Positions 8,796-18,221 of a stretch of DNA of 64,000 bases are shown here, in pieces. Source of the DNA: Bacillus sp. N13C7 (GTDB lineage: Bacteria; Bacillota; Bacilli; Bacillales; Bacillaceae); NCBI RefSeq assembly GCF_026790065.1, contig NZ_JALAMO010000018.1:1-64000 (forward strand), given 5' to 3'. Numbering within the stretch: the first letter of the stretch is position 1; every line of letters begins with the position of its first letter. The position numbers were made by a program, and so were the translations under genes. The notes under the pieces were generated by a model, which worked only from the letters and a program-made list of their open reading frames with translations, ran no database searches and was not told where the DNA came from.

Positions 8796-9653
8796 TTATA
8801 TTCTCTCCATTTCTCGAATATCAATAATGATATTATCTATTAAACGCGCCTTTGAAAAAGCAACTGCAACAGCCAGAATCATTTTACCTTCTATGATGGT
8901 CACAGGCTCAAGTTCCGGATAGGAATAAAGCTCCACATAGTCAATGGTGCCGCTTGTCGTTTCAATGATTTCTTTAGCGGCGTTTATCACCGCTTCAGGG
9001 TCTCTTTCACCGGCTCTGACCAACTCTGCACTTGATTGAAGGGCCTGATACAGCTTAGGGGCTTCTTTTCTTTCCTCAGCAGTTAAGTATACATTGCGGG
9101 AGCTTTTGGCTAAGCCGTCTTCCTCCCTGACCGTATCGACAGCAACCAATTCAATATCCATGAAGAAATCGCTGATTAAGCCATCAACAACTGCCACCTG
9201 CTGTGCATCCTTTAAACCGAAATAGGCGCGAGTCGGCTGCACAAGGTTGAAAAGCTTCGTCAGTACGATCGCAACCCCGTCAAAATGTCCTTCTCTTGAT
9301 CGGCCGCATAAAACGTCTGTGCGCCTTTCAACGTGAATCGTGACATTCTTCTCAGGATACATATCACGAGCATCTGGTGTAAAAAGAATATCTACTCCGG
9401 CCTTTTCTGCAAGAGCCGCATCCCGCTCAATATCGCGAGGATAAGCTTCAAAATCTTCATTAGGGCCAAATTGGGCAGGATTCACAAAAATGCTCATAAC
9501 GACTGCGTCATTTTCTTGTCTCGCTTTGTCTGCCAGGGTTAAATGCCCCTCATGCAGAAACCCCATCGTCGGCACAAATCCGATTGACTTTCCCTCTGAC
9601 TGATATTGTCTTATGGCTTCTTTGAGCTGTGAAATATCTGTAATCTGTCTCAT
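8796..9653 (-). CDS. panC: Pantothenate synthetase
   Basis: ATP-dependent condensation of pantoate and beta-alanine into pantothenate. The 285-residue protein is a class I synthetase-like nucleotidyl transferase: [13 protein letters not shown] contains the HIGH-type signature (around 28-40) and LAKSSRN the KMSKS-like loop (around 182). It is one residue shorter than the 286 I remember for strain 168: the YPEKN region seems to lack a glycine (YPGEKN). The 1-nt gaps to panB and panD suggest translational coupling. Confidence 0.96.
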   Translation of the reverse strand: MRQITDISQLKEAIRQYQSEGKSIGFVPTMGFLHEGHLTLADKARQENDAVVMSIFVNPAQFGPNEDFEAYPRDIERDAALAEKAGVDILFTPDARDMYPEKNVTIHVERRTDVLCGRSREGHFDGVAIVLTKLFNLVQPTRAYFGLKDAQQVAVVDGLISDFFMDIELVAVDTVREEDGLAKSSRNVYLTAEERKEAPKLYQALQSSAELVRAGERDPEAVINAAKEIIETTSGTIDYVELYSYPELEPVTIIEGKMILAVAVAFSKARLIDNIIIDIREMERI

Positions 9654-9654
9654 C

Positions 9655-10488
9655 CTATTTTCCTCCGTACAAGCCGTCCAGCACTGTCTGATTCATTTGA
9701 AAGGAATGCTTTTGTTCAGGGAAAGCACGATGTCTTACATCATGGACATATCCGCTGATTGCTGTTCCTATTGTTTCGTCAATTTGCGTATATTGTTTTA
9801 CAAATTTAGGTGTTCTCTCAACACCGTGGCCGATAATATCATGATAAACGAGAACTTGTCCGTCGGCTTTCACACCAGCCCCGATTCCGATGACCGGTAT
9901 GCTTAGCATCTCGGCAATTTTGGCTGTGAGTTCTGCAGGCACACATTCCAGCACAAGCATCATTGCTCCTGCTTCTTCGCATTTTATACTGTCTTCTATT
10001 AATTTTTTGGCGCTTTGCTCGTCTTTGCCCTGCACTTTATATCCGCCTAATACACCGACTGACTGCGGTGTTAAGCCTAAGTGACTGACAACCGGAATGC
10101 CTCCGAGCGTCAATGCGCGAATGGATTCAAACACGCCTTCCCCGCCCTCAAGCTTCAGTGCGTCAGCTCCGCTTTCCTGAACGATAGCGGCTGCATTTTT
10201 CAGTGTATCTTCCTTGGACAGGTGATAAGACATAAACGGCATATCGGTTACGATAAATGTATTCGGTGCGCCTCTTTTAACCGCTTTTGTATGATGGATC
10301 ATGTCCGCAACCGTTACACCGACAGTTGAATCGAGGCCGAGGACGACCATTCCGAGTGAATCACCGACTAAAATCATGTCAACTCCCGCTTGTTCAGCAA
10401 GCTTAGCCGCCGGATAATCATAAGCGGTCAGCATGACAATCGGTTCTTCAGACTCCTTCATTTTTAGAAAATCCAGTTTTGTTTTCAT
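9655..10488 (-). CDS. panB: Ketopantoate hydroxymethyltransferase
   Basis: Transfers a hydroxymethyl group from 5,10-methylene-tetrahydrofolate to ketoisovalerate, the first committed step to pantothenate. 277 residues, TIM-barrel family. The metal-binding aspartate region VGDSLGMV (about 42-49) and the GIGAG motif are present. First gene of panBCD with a strong AGGAGGAG site. A 190-nt leader with structured RNA precedes it, so expression is probably controlled there. Confidence 0.96.
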   Translation of the reverse strand: MKTKLDFLKMKESEEPIVMLTAYDYPAAKLAEQAGVDMILVGDSLGMVVLGLDSTVGVTVADMIHHTKAVKRGAPNTFIVTDMPFMSYHLSKEDTLKNAAAIVQESGADALKLEGGEGVFESIRALTLGGIPVVSHLGLTPQSVGVLGGYKVQGKDEQSAKKLIEDSIKCEEAGAMMLVLECVPAELTAKIAEMLSIPVIGIGAGVKADGQVLVYHDIIGHGVERTPKFVKQYTQIDETIGTAISGYVHDVRHRAFPEQKHSFQMNQTVLDGLYGGK

Positions 10489-10540
10489 GTTTTCTCCTCC
10501 TCAAGTTTAGAGGAGATGATCTGCCGTTCTCTTCTGCAAG

Positions 10541-10571
10541 CCAAAAAAACCTTCCGTTACAACGAGAAGGA
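10541..10571 (-). terminator. Terminator-like hairpin in the panB leader
   Basis: Stem CCTTC...GAAGG with inner CGTT/AACG and one bulge, followed by seven T on the minus strand, about 50 nt before the panB start. Because a promoter lies upstream of it (10699-10728), it looks like an attenuator or the end of a short leader RNA. Confidence 0.65.
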
Positions 10572-10695
10572 TTCTTCACTTTCTAAAGTTCGGCGAGTTT
10601 CATCCCTCTGTCCCAGTCCTTTTTTGGATCAAGGCAGACTGCTGCAATGTCTATCTATTTATAATAGGTGCAGTTCGCAGGCGATACTGCCCAAT
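10541..10695 (-). ncRNA. Candidate pan RNA motif, 5' leader of panBCD
   Basis: The minus-strand transcript contains a hairpin at 10608-10637: outer CUG/CAG pairs, then a bulged A on the 3' arm, G-C rich pairs with one U-U mismatch, a bulged A on the 5' arm, UCC/GGA and an A6 loop. A stem with two bulged adenosines upstream of pan genes is the description of the pan motif, which is reported from B. subtilis. The ligand is unknown to me. A terminator-like hairpin follows, so transcription attenuation is plausible. Boundaries are approximate. Confidence 0.6.
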
Positions 10696-10698
10696 GGA

Positions 10699-10728
10699 AG
10701 TATACCAAAATCAACGGGCTTGTACCAA
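10699..10728 (-). promoter_or_regulatory. Sigma-A promoter of panBCD leader
   Basis: TTGGTA (10723-10728), 18-nt spacer, TATACT (10699-10704) with a TG extension (TGGTATACT). It starts within 10 nt of the birA stop codon. Confidence 0.7.
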
Positions 10729-10732
10729 CACA

Positions 10733-11710
10733 TTAGCCCAATTCAATATCGGCAGAATAGATTTTTTTAATGCCTTCATTTGTTTCTAGCAAAAGAACGC
10801 CTTCATCATCTATACCTAACGCCTTCCCATAAAATGTTCCGTTTAATGTTCTGGCCCTCATATGAGTGCCGATTCCCAACGCATAGCTTTCCCATAAAAG
10901 CTTAATCGGTGTAAAACCGTGCGTCATATAATCCCGGTACCGTTTTTCAAAGGAAAGCAGGATATGCTGGATGATGCCGGCCCGGTCAATTTTTTCTCCG
11001 GCAGCTTGGCCGAGGCTTGTGGCGATGTCCCTCAGTTCATCAGGGAAATCCTCCGGCTGCTGGTTAACGTTAATGCCGATGCCAATGATGACTGAGCGTA
11101 CGCGGTCTTCCTCGGCCTGCATTTCTGTTAAGATGCCAACTGTTTTTTTTCCGTTGATCAAAATATCATTAGGCCATTTTATATCCGTCTGGATGCCTGC
11201 TGCCTCTTCTATTCCCTGCACAACAGCTACTGCAGCAAGCAGGGTGAGCTGCGGTGTTTTTTGAAGCGGTATGTCTGGCCGCAAAATCAGGCTCATCCAA
11301 ATGCCGTTTCCTTCTTGAGAATGCCACACCCTTGACATTCGTCCCCTGCCGGACGTTTGTTTGTCAGCCACCACGAGAGTGCCTTCCGGTGCGTTATCAT
11401 TCGCCAGCTCATGAGCTGTTTTTTGCGTGCTTGATAGAACGTCATGATAAATAAGATGCTGCCCCATCACTTCCGTTTTCAGTCCAAAGCGAATTTCACT
11501 TTCACTGAGTTTCCCGGGTTTTTTGATGAGCCGGTATCCTTTTCTTCTGACGGCTTCTACTTCATAGCCCTCTTTCCGAAGCTCTTCAATATGCTTCCAC
11601 ACAGCAGTTCTGGAACAGCCGAGGGCATCACTGATTTTTTGGCCGGAAATAAATTCATTCCCGGCCTGAGAAAATAATTCAATAAGATCTTTTCTTAATG
11701 TTGATCGCAT
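10733..11710 (-). CDS. birA: Biotin-protein ligase / biotin operon repressor
   Basis: Attaches biotin to carboxylase carrier proteins and represses biotin genes. 325 residues: N-terminal helix-turn-helix (ISDALGCSRTAVWKHIEEL, about 25-45), central ligase domain with the biotinoyl-AMP loop GRGRMSR and the WPNDI motif, and the small C-terminal SH3-like domain (ALGIDDEGVLLL). Both functions are therefore expected. The start lies 16 nt inside the end of cca. It is the last gene of the ypjD-dapB-mgsA-bshB1-bshA-cca-birA operon. Confidence 0.95.
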   Translation of the reverse strand: MRSTLRKDLIELFSQAGNEFISGQKISDALGCSRTAVWKHIEELRKEGYEVEAVRRKGYRLIKKPGKLSESEIRFGLKTEVMGQHLIYHDVLSSTQKTAHELANDNAPEGTLVVADKQTSGRGRMSRVWHSQEGNGIWMSLILRPDIPLQKTPQLTLLAAVAVVQGIEEAAGIQTDIKWPNDILINGKKTVGILTEMQAEEDRVRSVIIGIGINVNQQPEDFPDELRDIATSLGQAAGEKIDRAGIIQHILLSFEKRYRDYMTHGFTPIKLLWESYALGIGTHMRARTLNGTFYGKALGIDDEGVLLLETNEGIKKIYSADIELG

Positions 11711-12888
11711 GTCTTCAGCCACTCCTCTATGTGGTTCTTTTGATTGGAGAGCTTTCCTGTCACAACAGCCTGCTCAATCCGCTGTAATTCTTCCGACACC
11801 CATTTTCCGGCGGGCCGGTTTCGCAGCGCAAGCAAATCCTTACCCGTGAAATCAAGATCCTTAAGGCTTTTGATCGGCAGGCTTTGATAAGCGTTTTGAA
11901 TGTCCTTCAATTTTTCTTCATCCAGTTTTTCGTTTCGCCGCAGCTGCGATATTTTGGCCGCTGAAAGCAGTGCTCTTTCCCCGGCTCTGTACATTGACAT
12001 TTCGTCAAGGCTTTGGCCAAATGTATGGACAATGTGAATGGCTTCCTTCATTACTTTTCCTGGGAGCTTCCAGGCTTTCAGGAAAAGCGGCGCATCTTTT
12101 AATTCTACGTTCAGATCAATTAAAAGCGCAGCCCAAAGCTCCTCACGGGATGTTAAATCATAAAATGGAAAGCTGCTCGCAGCCATCAGGTTTTCTCGTT
12201 TATGGTAAAAACCAGGCAGTTCCTCATACAGCCCTGTTTGAATCAGTGTTTGGAGCGCCTGACGGGACGCTCTTCCCTGCAGCAGCTTCTCGAACTCTAT
12301 TGTTTTCCGTTCAACTGAAACATGGGATAAGAGTGCTTTTTCCTTCGTGATCGCTTCTTGTGTTTCTCGTGAAAGCGTGAAGCCAAGCTGGCTCATAAAG
12401 CGTACGGCTCTCAGCATGCGAAGCGCATCCTCTTGAAATCTGTCCTCAGGCTTTCCGACAGTTCGAATCAGCTTCTGATCAATATCTTTCTTGCCGCCAA
12501 AATAATCAAGCACCTGTCCGTCCGCTGTCATGGCCATCGCATTAATCGTCAAATCTCTGCGTTTTAAATCCTCTTCTAAAGATGTGATAAATTGTACGTC
12601 TGACGGCCTTCTATAATCTTCATACTCCGATTCAGTCCGGAATGTCGTGACTTCATAGGTTTCATCTTCCCAGAGCACAATGATGGTCCCGTGCTCTTTG
12701 CCTACATCAACTGTCCGCTGAAACAGCCGTTCTACTCGATCCGGTGCTGCATCAGTCGCGATATCGACATCTCCGATCGTTCGTTTCATATAGCTGTCAC
12801 GAACTGCGCCTCCGACAAAATAAGCCTGGTGGCCCGCTTCGATTAAGGTGCGGAGCACGGGAAGCGCTTTGATAAAAACTTGTTCCAT
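11695..12888 (-). CDS. cca: CCA-adding tRNA nucleotidyltransferase
   Basis: Adds or repairs the 3' CCA of tRNAs without a template. 397 residues, class II enzyme: flexible-loop/head motif GGAVRD (about 26-31), catalytic carboxylates in GDVDIAT, RRDLTINAMA (nucleotide-binding), and the nucleotide-selecting EDALRMLRAVRF. The C-terminal helical body is complete. It follows bshA by 4 nt and overlaps birA by 16 nt. Confidence 0.95.
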   Translation of the reverse strand: MEQVFIKALPVLRTLIEAGHQAYFVGGAVRDSYMKRTIGDVDIATDAAPDRVERLFQRTVDVGKEHGTIIVLWEDETYEVTTFRTESEYEDYRRPSDVQFITSLEEDLKRRDLTINAMAMTADGQVLDYFGGKKDIDQKLIRTVGKPEDRFQEDALRMLRAVRFMSQLGFTLSRETQEAITKEKALLSHVSVERKTIEFEKLLQGRASRQALQTLIQTGLYEELPGFYHKRENLMAASSFPFYDLTSREELWAALLIDLNVELKDAPLFLKAWKLPGKVMKEAIHIVHTFGQSLDEMSMYRAGERALLSAAKISQLRRNEKLDEEKLKDIQNAYQSLPIKSLKDLDFTGKDLLALRNRPAGKWVSEELQRIEQAVVTGKLSNQKNHIEEWLKTCDQH

Positions 12889-12892
12889 GTGA

Positions 12893-14026
12893 TCACTCCG
12901 GTTCTGCTAAATCGGCATAAATCTGTTCATACTGGCTGACAATTTTTTGTGAGGAAAATTCATTTTTCAGCATTTCCATTGCCGCCTCTGTAAACCGCTT
13001 GCTTAGCTGTTCATCTTCTAAAATATGCATCGCGCAGGCTGTTGCAGCTGCAACATCGCCGACATCCACCAAAAACCCGCTCACATTGTTCTTAATAACC
13101 TCCGGGATACCGCCAGTGTTCGTTCCGATACAAGGCACCCCGCAAGCCATCGCTTCAAGCAGGACAAGGCCGAAGCTTTCTTTTTCAGACAGCAGCAGCT
13201 TCAAATCACTAATGGAATAAAGCTCCTCAACACGGTCTTGATTTCCAAGCATTAAGACCTGGTTTTCCAATCCATATTTTCTGACAAGCTCACAGGCTGT
13301 CGACTTCTCCGGACCGTCTCCGACTAAAAGCAATTTTGCTTTCGTCTTGCCGGCGATATTACGGAATACACGGATGACATCCTGTACACGTTTAACCTTT
13401 CTGAAGTTGGACACGTGGATGACAACTTTCTCATCCGGTAAAATACCATGTTTCTCTTTTATCGCCTCTGTATTTTTCTTCAGATACACGCGCTCGTCTA
13501 TAAAGTTATAAATCGTTTCGATTTTTTTCTCCGGTTTAATTAAATCGTACGTTTCAGCTGCAAGCGCTGAGGAGACAGCGGTTACCCTGTCTGATGCCTC
13601 AATGGCAAAACGGATAAGATCTTTTAAGGACGGGTCATACCCTAACACCGTGATATCCGTGCCGTGCAAAGTTGTCACAATGCCGATATTGCGTTTCAGC
13701 ATCTGCTTTGCAAGATAAGCGCAAACTGCATGCGGGAGAGCGTAATGTGCATGAATAATGTCTAAATTCTCCCGCTCCGCCACCTCAGCAATTTTGCTGG
13801 CCAACGACAAATCATACGGAGGATACTTAAAAACAGCATATTGATTAACCTCAACTTCATGAAAATGAATATTGGGGTGATATGTATTCAGTCTAAACGG
13901 AATGCTTGACGTGATAAAATGGATTTCATGTCCCTTTTCAGCAAGCTGCTTCCCCAGTTCTGTCGCAATGATACCTGAGCCTCCGACGCTCGGATAGCAT
14001 GTGATCCCTATTTTAAGTTTTTTCAT
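12893..14026 (-). CDS. bshA: Bacillithiol synthesis glycosyltransferase BshA
   Basis: First step of bacillithiol synthesis: joins N-acetylglucosamine (from UDP-GlcNAc) to L-malate. 377 residues, GT4 retaining glycosyltransferase. The N-terminal Rossmann loop is [14 protein letters not shown], and the C-terminal donor site is [21 protein letters not shown] with the family E-x7-E pattern. Its start codon overlaps the bshB1 stop by 4 nt, so the two consecutive steps are coupled. Confidence 0.95.
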   Translation of the reverse strand: MKKLKIGITCYPSVGGSGIIATELGKQLAEKGHEIHFITSSIPFRLNTYHPNIHFHEVEVNQYAVFKYPPYDLSLASKIAEVAERENLDIIHAHYALPHAVCAYLAKQMLKRNIGIVTTLHGTDITVLGYDPSLKDLIRFAIEASDRVTAVSSALAAETYDLIKPEKKIETIYNFIDERVYLKKNTEAIKEKHGILPDEKVVIHVSNFRKVKRVQDVIRVFRNIAGKTKAKLLLVGDGPEKSTACELVRKYGLENQVLMLGNQDRVEELYSISDLKLLLSEKESFGLVLLEAMACGVPCIGTNTGGIPEVIKNNVSGFLVDVGDVAAATACAMHILEDEQLSKRFTEAAMEMLKNEFSSQKIVSQYEQIYADLAEPE

Positions 14027-14733
14027 TGTTCGCCCCCAAGCACATCATGATCGAGCATTAGCATCCGTTTGGAAAAGAAACCTTCGGCATACTCCACACC
14101 CGCTTCTTTGCCGTAAAGCTTTTCTCTCGCTTCAATGATCTCGATATAGCCATTTGTCAAAGGCGTTGAAACTGAATTCTTTGAAGGTATAAACTGGCTT
14201 TTATAGGCATTGAGGCTTTGTTTCTTTGCCTCTATTGTTTCCGAGATATCAATCACAAAATCAGGCTGATGAAAACCATTTATCATATAGTAGTAAACCT
14301 TACTTACTTTATGCGCAGAAAGGCTATTTTTGTCTTTATATTTATGGATTCCGGCGGAAAAAACCGCTTCTTCAACCAGTGCAGCTGCATTTCCGTGATC
14401 CGGATGGCGATCCTTTTTATATGGCATAAAGACTGCTTTTGGCCGGCAGGTTCTGATGACACCGACAATCTCCCGAATTGCCTGATCACTCATTATCAGG
14501 CCGCGGTCAGGAAGCGTCAGCTGAATTCTTTTATCTGCACCTAATATACGGGCTGCTTCCGCTGCTTCTTCTTTACGTAAACTGACTGTTCCGTTTGAAG
14601 AGAGTTCCGCTTCTGTTAAGTCGCATATGATTACTTTTTTTTCCTGTTTGACAAACTTCGCAATTGTGCCGCCCATTCCAATCTCGACATCATCACTGTG
14701 GGCACCAAAAGCAAGAACGTCAGTATTATACAT
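14023..14733 (-). CDS. bshB1: Bacillithiol synthesis deacetylase BshB1
   Basis: Removes the acetyl group from GlcNAc-malate, the second bacillithiol step. 236 residues, LmbE/PIG-L family. The zinc site is seen as AHSDDVEIG (residues about 11-19) and RHPDHG (about 108-113). The start MYNTDVLAF is chosen over an ATG 38 codons upstream, which lies far inside mgsA and would not fit the family length. It overlaps mgsA by 8 nt. Confidence 0.94.
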   Translation of the reverse strand: MYNTDVLAFGAHSDDVEIGMGGTIAKFVKQEKKVIICDLTEAELSSNGTVSLRKEEAAEAARILGADKRIQLTLPDRGLIMSDQAIREIVGVIRTCRPKAVFMPYKKDRHPDHGNAAALVEEAVFSAGIHKYKDKNSLSAHKVSKVYYYMINGFHQPDFVIDISETIEAKKQSLNAYKSQFIPSKNSVSTPLTNGYIEIIEAREKLYGKEAGVEYAEGFFSKRMLMLDHDVLGGEQ

Positions 14734-15139
14734 TCGGCTCTTCTCCCCGAAGAAGATTGCGGAATTCAAAAGCACCTTCATCAAGTGTGCGGACAAGGAT
14801 CTCCGCAGTACCCATATTTGTGGCGAGCGGAATGGAATACACATCACATAACCGGATTAATGCCGAGACATCCGGTTCATGCGGCTGCGCGGTCAGCGGG
14901 TCGCGCAAAAAGATGACAAGATCGAGTGCATTGGCTGCGATCAGCGCCCCGATTTGCTGGTCTCCCCCTAAAGGGCCGGATTGAAAACGTTCAATGTGAA
15001 GACCTGTCGCCTCTTGAATTTTCAACCCTGTTGTTCCGGTTGCGTATAGATCATGATGACTTAAAATATCCCGATAGGCAGTTGTGAATTGAACCATATC
15101 CTGTTTTTTCTTGTCATGCGCGATCAGAGCAATTTTCAT
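14726..15139 (-). CDS. mgsA: Methylglyoxal synthase
   Basis: Converts dihydroxyacetone phosphate to methylglyoxal and phosphate, a bypass of lower glycolysis. 137 residues: N-terminal [10 protein letters not shown], phosphate-binding ATGTTG (about 44-49), [10 protein letters not shown] and the catalytic aspartate in IFLRDPL. Adjacent ATG codons make the start ambiguous by one residue; the second has better spacing to GGGGGA. It is placed directly upstream of bacillithiol genes; methylglyoxal is detoxified with bacillithiol, so the arrangement makes sense. Confidence 0.94.
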   Translation of the reverse strand: MKIALIAHDKKKQDMVQFTTAYRDILSHHDLYATGTTGLKIQEATGLHIERFQSGPLGGDQQIGALIAANALDLVIFLRDPLTAQPHEPDVSALIRLCDVYSIPLATNMGTAEILVRTLDEGAFEFRNLLRGEEPNV

Positions 15140-15159
15140 CATTTATCCCCCTGTCTCAT

Positions 15160-15963
15160 CTAATCAATGATATTTTCCAATCCGTATACAAGCTGATCAA
15201 TCTTCATGACTTGCTCGACTGACAGTTTAACACCTGACATGAATGAAGCACGGTTATAGGAATCATGGCGGATTTGAAGCGTTTGGCCATCCATGCCGAA
15301 CATAACCTCCTGGTGAGCAATCAGTCCCGGAAGACGGACGCTGTGTAAACGGATACCATTTTGCTCCGCTCCACGTGCTCCTGGGAGAATTTCTTTTTCA
15401 TCCGGATGTCCTTGCTGCTTTTCTTTACGAACTTCTGAAATCATTTCCGCTGTTTTAAGCGCCGTTCCGCTTGGTGCGTCAAGCTTCTGGTCATGGTGAA
15501 GCTCAATAATCTCAACATCCTCAAAGTAGTTGGCAGCCATTTTTGAAAATTTCATCATTAGCACCGCACCAAGCGCAAAGTTTGGAGCGATGATGGCGCC
15601 GATTCCCTTCTCTTCTGTTAAAGAGGTGAGCTCTTTTAAATCTGCTTCGGAGAAACCGGTTGTCCCGACAACTGGACGAACTCCGTGCTCTAATGCAATT
15701 TTCGTATGTACTTTTCCGATTTCAGGCGTTGTTAAATCAATCAAGACATCCGGCTGTGTTTCAGTAAAACAGGCGTGGATATCTGTGTATATCAGGGCAT
15801 CTGAATCAACAGACATCACATCAGATAATTTTTGCTGGTCGTATGTATGATCTATGGCCCCAACAAGGTCAAAATGAGGTGTTCGTTCCGCCAATTTAAC
15901 AGCTTCCTGCCCCATTCTACCACGCGGTCCTGCAATGACTACTTTAATTGTTTCGTTTGACAT
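15160..15963 (-). CDS. dapB: 4-hydroxy-tetrahydrodipicolinate reductase
   Basis: NAD(P)H-dependent step of the diaminopimelate/lysine pathway, which feeds peptidoglycan and spore dipicolinate. 267 residues: nucleotide-binding [11 protein letters not shown] (about 12-22), catalytic [16 protein letters not shown] with the conserved His pair and Lys. It lies between ypjD and mgsA with short gaps. Confidence 0.96.
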   Translation of the reverse strand: MSNETIKVVIAGPRGRMGQEAVKLAERTPHFDLVGAIDHTYDQQKLSDVMSVDSDALIYTDIHACFTETQPDVLIDLTTPEIGKVHTKIALEHGVRPVVGTTGFSEADLKELTSLTEEKGIGAIIAPNFALGAVLMMKFSKMAANYFEDVEIIELHHDQKLDAPSGTALKTAEMISEVRKEKQQGHPDEKEILPGARGAEQNGIRLHSVRLPGLIAHQEVMFGMDGQTLQIRHDSYNRASFMSGVKLSVEQVMKIDQLVYGLENIID

Positions 15964-15974
15964 CTTGATCTCCT

Positions 15975-16310
15975 CTACTTTCCTTCTTCTTTTCTGGTCC
16001 AGCGATCTTTATCTCTTGTATTAAATTTATGCATGACTCGGTCGTGGGCTTCCTCTAAAGAAATATCCAAAGAGTTGGCTAAACAAACCAGTACAAACAG
16101 CACATCTCCCATTTCCTCTTCCATGCTTTTATCATCTTCAGTCGCTTTTTTTGGTTTTTCTCCATAACGATGATTGACTTCCCGGGCAAGCTCGCCCAGT
16201 TCTTCAGTCAGCCTCGCCATCATGGCAAGCGGGCTGAAATATCCTTCTTTAAATTGCCCGATGTAACGGTCTACTTCAGCCTGTATATCTTTCATTGTTT
16301 TATCACTCAC
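15975..16310 (-). CDS. ypjD: MazG-like nucleotide pyrophosphohydrolase
   Basis: 111 residues of the all-alpha MazG/NTP-PPase superfamily. The divalent-metal motif is present as [10 protein letters not shown] and, further on, [16 protein letters not shown] (E-x-x-E followed by E-x-x-D). The family hydrolyses nucleoside triphosphates to monophosphates; the substrate here is unknown. First gene of the dapB-bsh-cca-birA transcript, with a good promoter upstream. Confidence 0.88.
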   Translation of the reverse strand: MSDKTMKDIQAEVDRYIGQFKEGYFSPLAMMARLTEELGELAREVNHRYGEKPKKATEDDKSMEEEMGDVLFVLVCLANSLDISLEEAHDRVMHKFNTRDKDRWTRKEEGK

Positions 16311-16339
16311 TGCACGAAACCTCCTATCATCCTCTTACA

Positions 16340-16368
16340 TGTTAGCTAATTCAGATACGTTTGACAAA
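16340..16368 (-). promoter_or_regulatory. Sigma-A promoter of the ypjD-birA operon
   Basis: TTGTCA (16363-16368), 17-nt spacer, TAACAT (16340-16345), upstream of ypjD. It is divergent from the ypjC promoter. Confidence 0.65.
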
Positions 16369-16382
16369 TGTTTAAGCACGTT

Positions 16383-16411
16383 TGCTGTTTTCTTTTTCAT
16401 TCACTATAATA
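16383..16411 (+). promoter_or_regulatory. Sigma-A promoter of ypjC
   Basis: TTGCTG (16383-16388), 17-nt spacer, perfect TATAAT (16406-16411), about 40 nt before ypjC. Confidence 0.75.
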
Positions 16412-16449
16412 TAAATGCTATCTAATGGAAGGAAAAGGGGTTTTGTGTG

Positions 16450-17322
16450 ATGCTTGGAGAAATTAAATTAAAAAACATATTTTTTATTTTAATCGGAGCG
16501 GCGGTTTTTTCATTTGGCTTGGTTCATTTCAATATGCAAAATAATCTGGCTGAGGGCGGTTTTACAGGTATCACACTTTTGCTTTATGCCCTTTTCCACA
16601 TCAGTCCCTCTATCTCGAACCTGGTTTTGAATATTCCGATCTTTTTTATTGGCTGGCGTTTGCTTGGCAGGACAATGTTTGTTTATACCCTTGTTGGCAC
16701 TGTAGCCTTGTCCGTGTTCCTCAGCATTTTTCAGCGATATGAAATACATATGCCTCTTCAGCATGACTTAGCGCTCGCTGCTTTATTTGCCGGCGTGTTT
16801 ATCGGAGCCGGATTGGGCATTATTTTTAAGTATGGCGGTACGACAGGCGGAGTTGATATCATCGCCCGTTTGGTCAATAAGTATTTGGGGATTCCGATGG
16901 GCAGAACGATGTTTGCTTTTGATGCTTGCGTCATCATTTTGTCTTTGCTTACTTACCTCTCCTATAAAGAAGCGATGTATACTCTGGTGGCAGTATTTGT
17001 AGCGGCAAGGTTAATTGATTTTATTCAGGAAGGCGGATACGCTGCTAAAGGGGCGACCATTATTTCTTCGAAAAATGACCTGATCCAGAAAAAGATTCTT
17101 GAAGAGATGGAACGGGGCGTCACCATTTTGAAAGGGCAGGGTTCCTATACAAAAGAGAATATAGATGTCCTTTATTGTGTGGTGCCGAAAAACGAATTGG
17201 TGATGCTGAAAAGTGTGATTAACTCCATTGATCCTCATGCCTTTGTAGCGGTAAGCGATGTCCACGATGTGCTCGGAGAAGGATTTACGCTTGATGAAAA
17301 TAAGAATCCGCTTCCTCGCTGA
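16450..17322 (+). CDS. ypjC: YitT family membrane protein with DUF2179 domain
   Basis: 290 residues, the only sizeable plus-strand gene here. Five or six hydrophobic segments span about residues 8-175 (YitT membrane domain, with the GGTTGGVDIIARLVNK signature around 135). The C-terminal 90 residues form a cytoplasmic DUF2179 domain (ATIISSKND ... VLYCVVPKNE). The family is widespread in Firmicutes, with several paralogs per genome; transport has been suggested but the substrate is unknown. ATG is used because AAAAGGGG lies 9 nt upstream; the GTG one codon earlier is possible. Confidence 0.88.
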   Translation: MLGEIKLKNIFFILIGAAVFSFGLVHFNMQNNLAEGGFTGITLLLYALFHISPSISNLVLNIPIFFIGWRLLGRTMFVYTLVGTVALSVFLSIFQRYEIHMPLQHDLALAALFAGVFIGAGLGIIFKYGGTTGGVDIIARLVNKYLGIPMGRTMFAFDACVIILSLLTYLSYKEAMYTLVAVFVAARLIDFIQEGGYAAKGATIISSKNDLIQKKILEEMERGVTILKGQGSYTKENIDVLYCVVPKNELVMLKSVINSIDPHAFVAVSDVHDVLGEGFTLDENKNPLPR

Positions 17323-17328
17323 CATGAG

Positions 17329-17350
17329 AAAAAAGGCGGCTGCTGCCGCC
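17329..17350 (-). terminator. Terminator after ypjB
   Basis: Perfect 6-bp G/C stem GGCGGC/GCCGCC (17335-17340 with 17345-17350), four-base loop, then six T on the minus strand. It lies between convergent ypjB and ypjC; the plus strand lacks a T-run, so it mainly serves ypjB. Confidence 0.8.
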
Positions 17351-17358
17351 CCTCATGC

Positions 17359-18153
17359 TTATTTAGGGTAGTCCCGTTTTTTCTGCTTTTTTTTCTCCGC
17401 TTTGTATTTTCTGTAGCCGACATAGGAGAGAGCTGTAATGATGATACTGCCGGTTGTGATCATCACCCAGAGTAAAGACGGATCGGCATCATCCTCCTCC
17501 ACCCTGTCAAAAAGATTTTTTAGATCATGCTGAAGAAGGGACAGCCGTTCAAGCTTCGTGCTCTCAGTCATTTGCTGAAATTCATCTTGCTCAATGACGT
17601 CTATATGTTTTCCGACTGTTTCAAGCTGCTCCTCTGATACATCGATTGTAAGACTCGGATAAATCAAGTCATATAAACTGATAAACTCATTCCACTTTTC
17701 ATGAAAGCTCATGCTTTCATTCTTTTGAACATCCTTCTTCAGTTCAGCAAAGGCTTCCATAATCGGTTTTTCCAATGAGCCCCAAAGCGGATCGGACTGA
17801 TTGTCAACCGCATCCATCAGCATCCTAAACTGCGCAGCTGCTCTGAGTTTCTGTGTATCAGACGTGTCAGCCTGTTTCAAACTCCGTACCATATCGTTAT
17901 AGCCCAGCGTGATTTGACGGATTTGGGCTCCGGTTAGTGTGGGGTCTTGCTGTTTTTTTTCAGCGGATTTTAAAGTTTTTTCAAAGTAAGCAAGGACTTG
18001 CAGCGCCTCTTCGTATTTCGACTGGCGGGTCATTTGAAAGACCGTATCGGATAAATCATTCAATTCCTCGAGGCTTCCCCGCTCTGCAGCCTTGGCATTT
18101 CCATTATAAAAAATAAGAGCAAGCAACAAACAGATCGTCAGCTTTCGTTTCAT
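17359..18153 (-). CDS. ypjB: Sporulation-associated membrane protein YpjB
   Basis: 264 residues: cleavable-looking signal peptide (KRKLTICLLLALIFYNGNAKA, cleavage after AKA near residue 22), a long, mainly helical extracytoplasmic part, and a C-terminal membrane anchor (about 232-252) followed by a lysine-rich tail. It matches B. subtilis YpjB, annotated as sporulation protein; no enzymatic motif. The start is chosen for GGGAGGG 6 nt upstream. Confidence 0.85.
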   Translation of the reverse strand: MKRKLTICLLLALIFYNGNAKAAERGSLEELNDLSDTVFQMTRQSKYEEALQVLAYFEKTLKSAEKKQQDPTLTGAQIRQITLGYNDMVRSLKQADTSDTQKLRAAAQFRMLMDAVDNQSDPLWGSLEKPIMEAFAELKKDVQKNESMSFHEKWNEFISLYDLIYPSLTIDVSEEQLETVGKHIDVIEQDEFQQMTESTKLERLSLLQHDLKNLFDRVEEDDADPSLLWVMITTGSIIITALSYVGYRKYKAEKKKQKKRDYPK

Positions 18154-18221
18154 GCAGGTCCCTCCCACTCTCTCTCCTTACAGAATATGAAGAAAGGGAC
18201 AAGGATAGACCAACATTGTCC

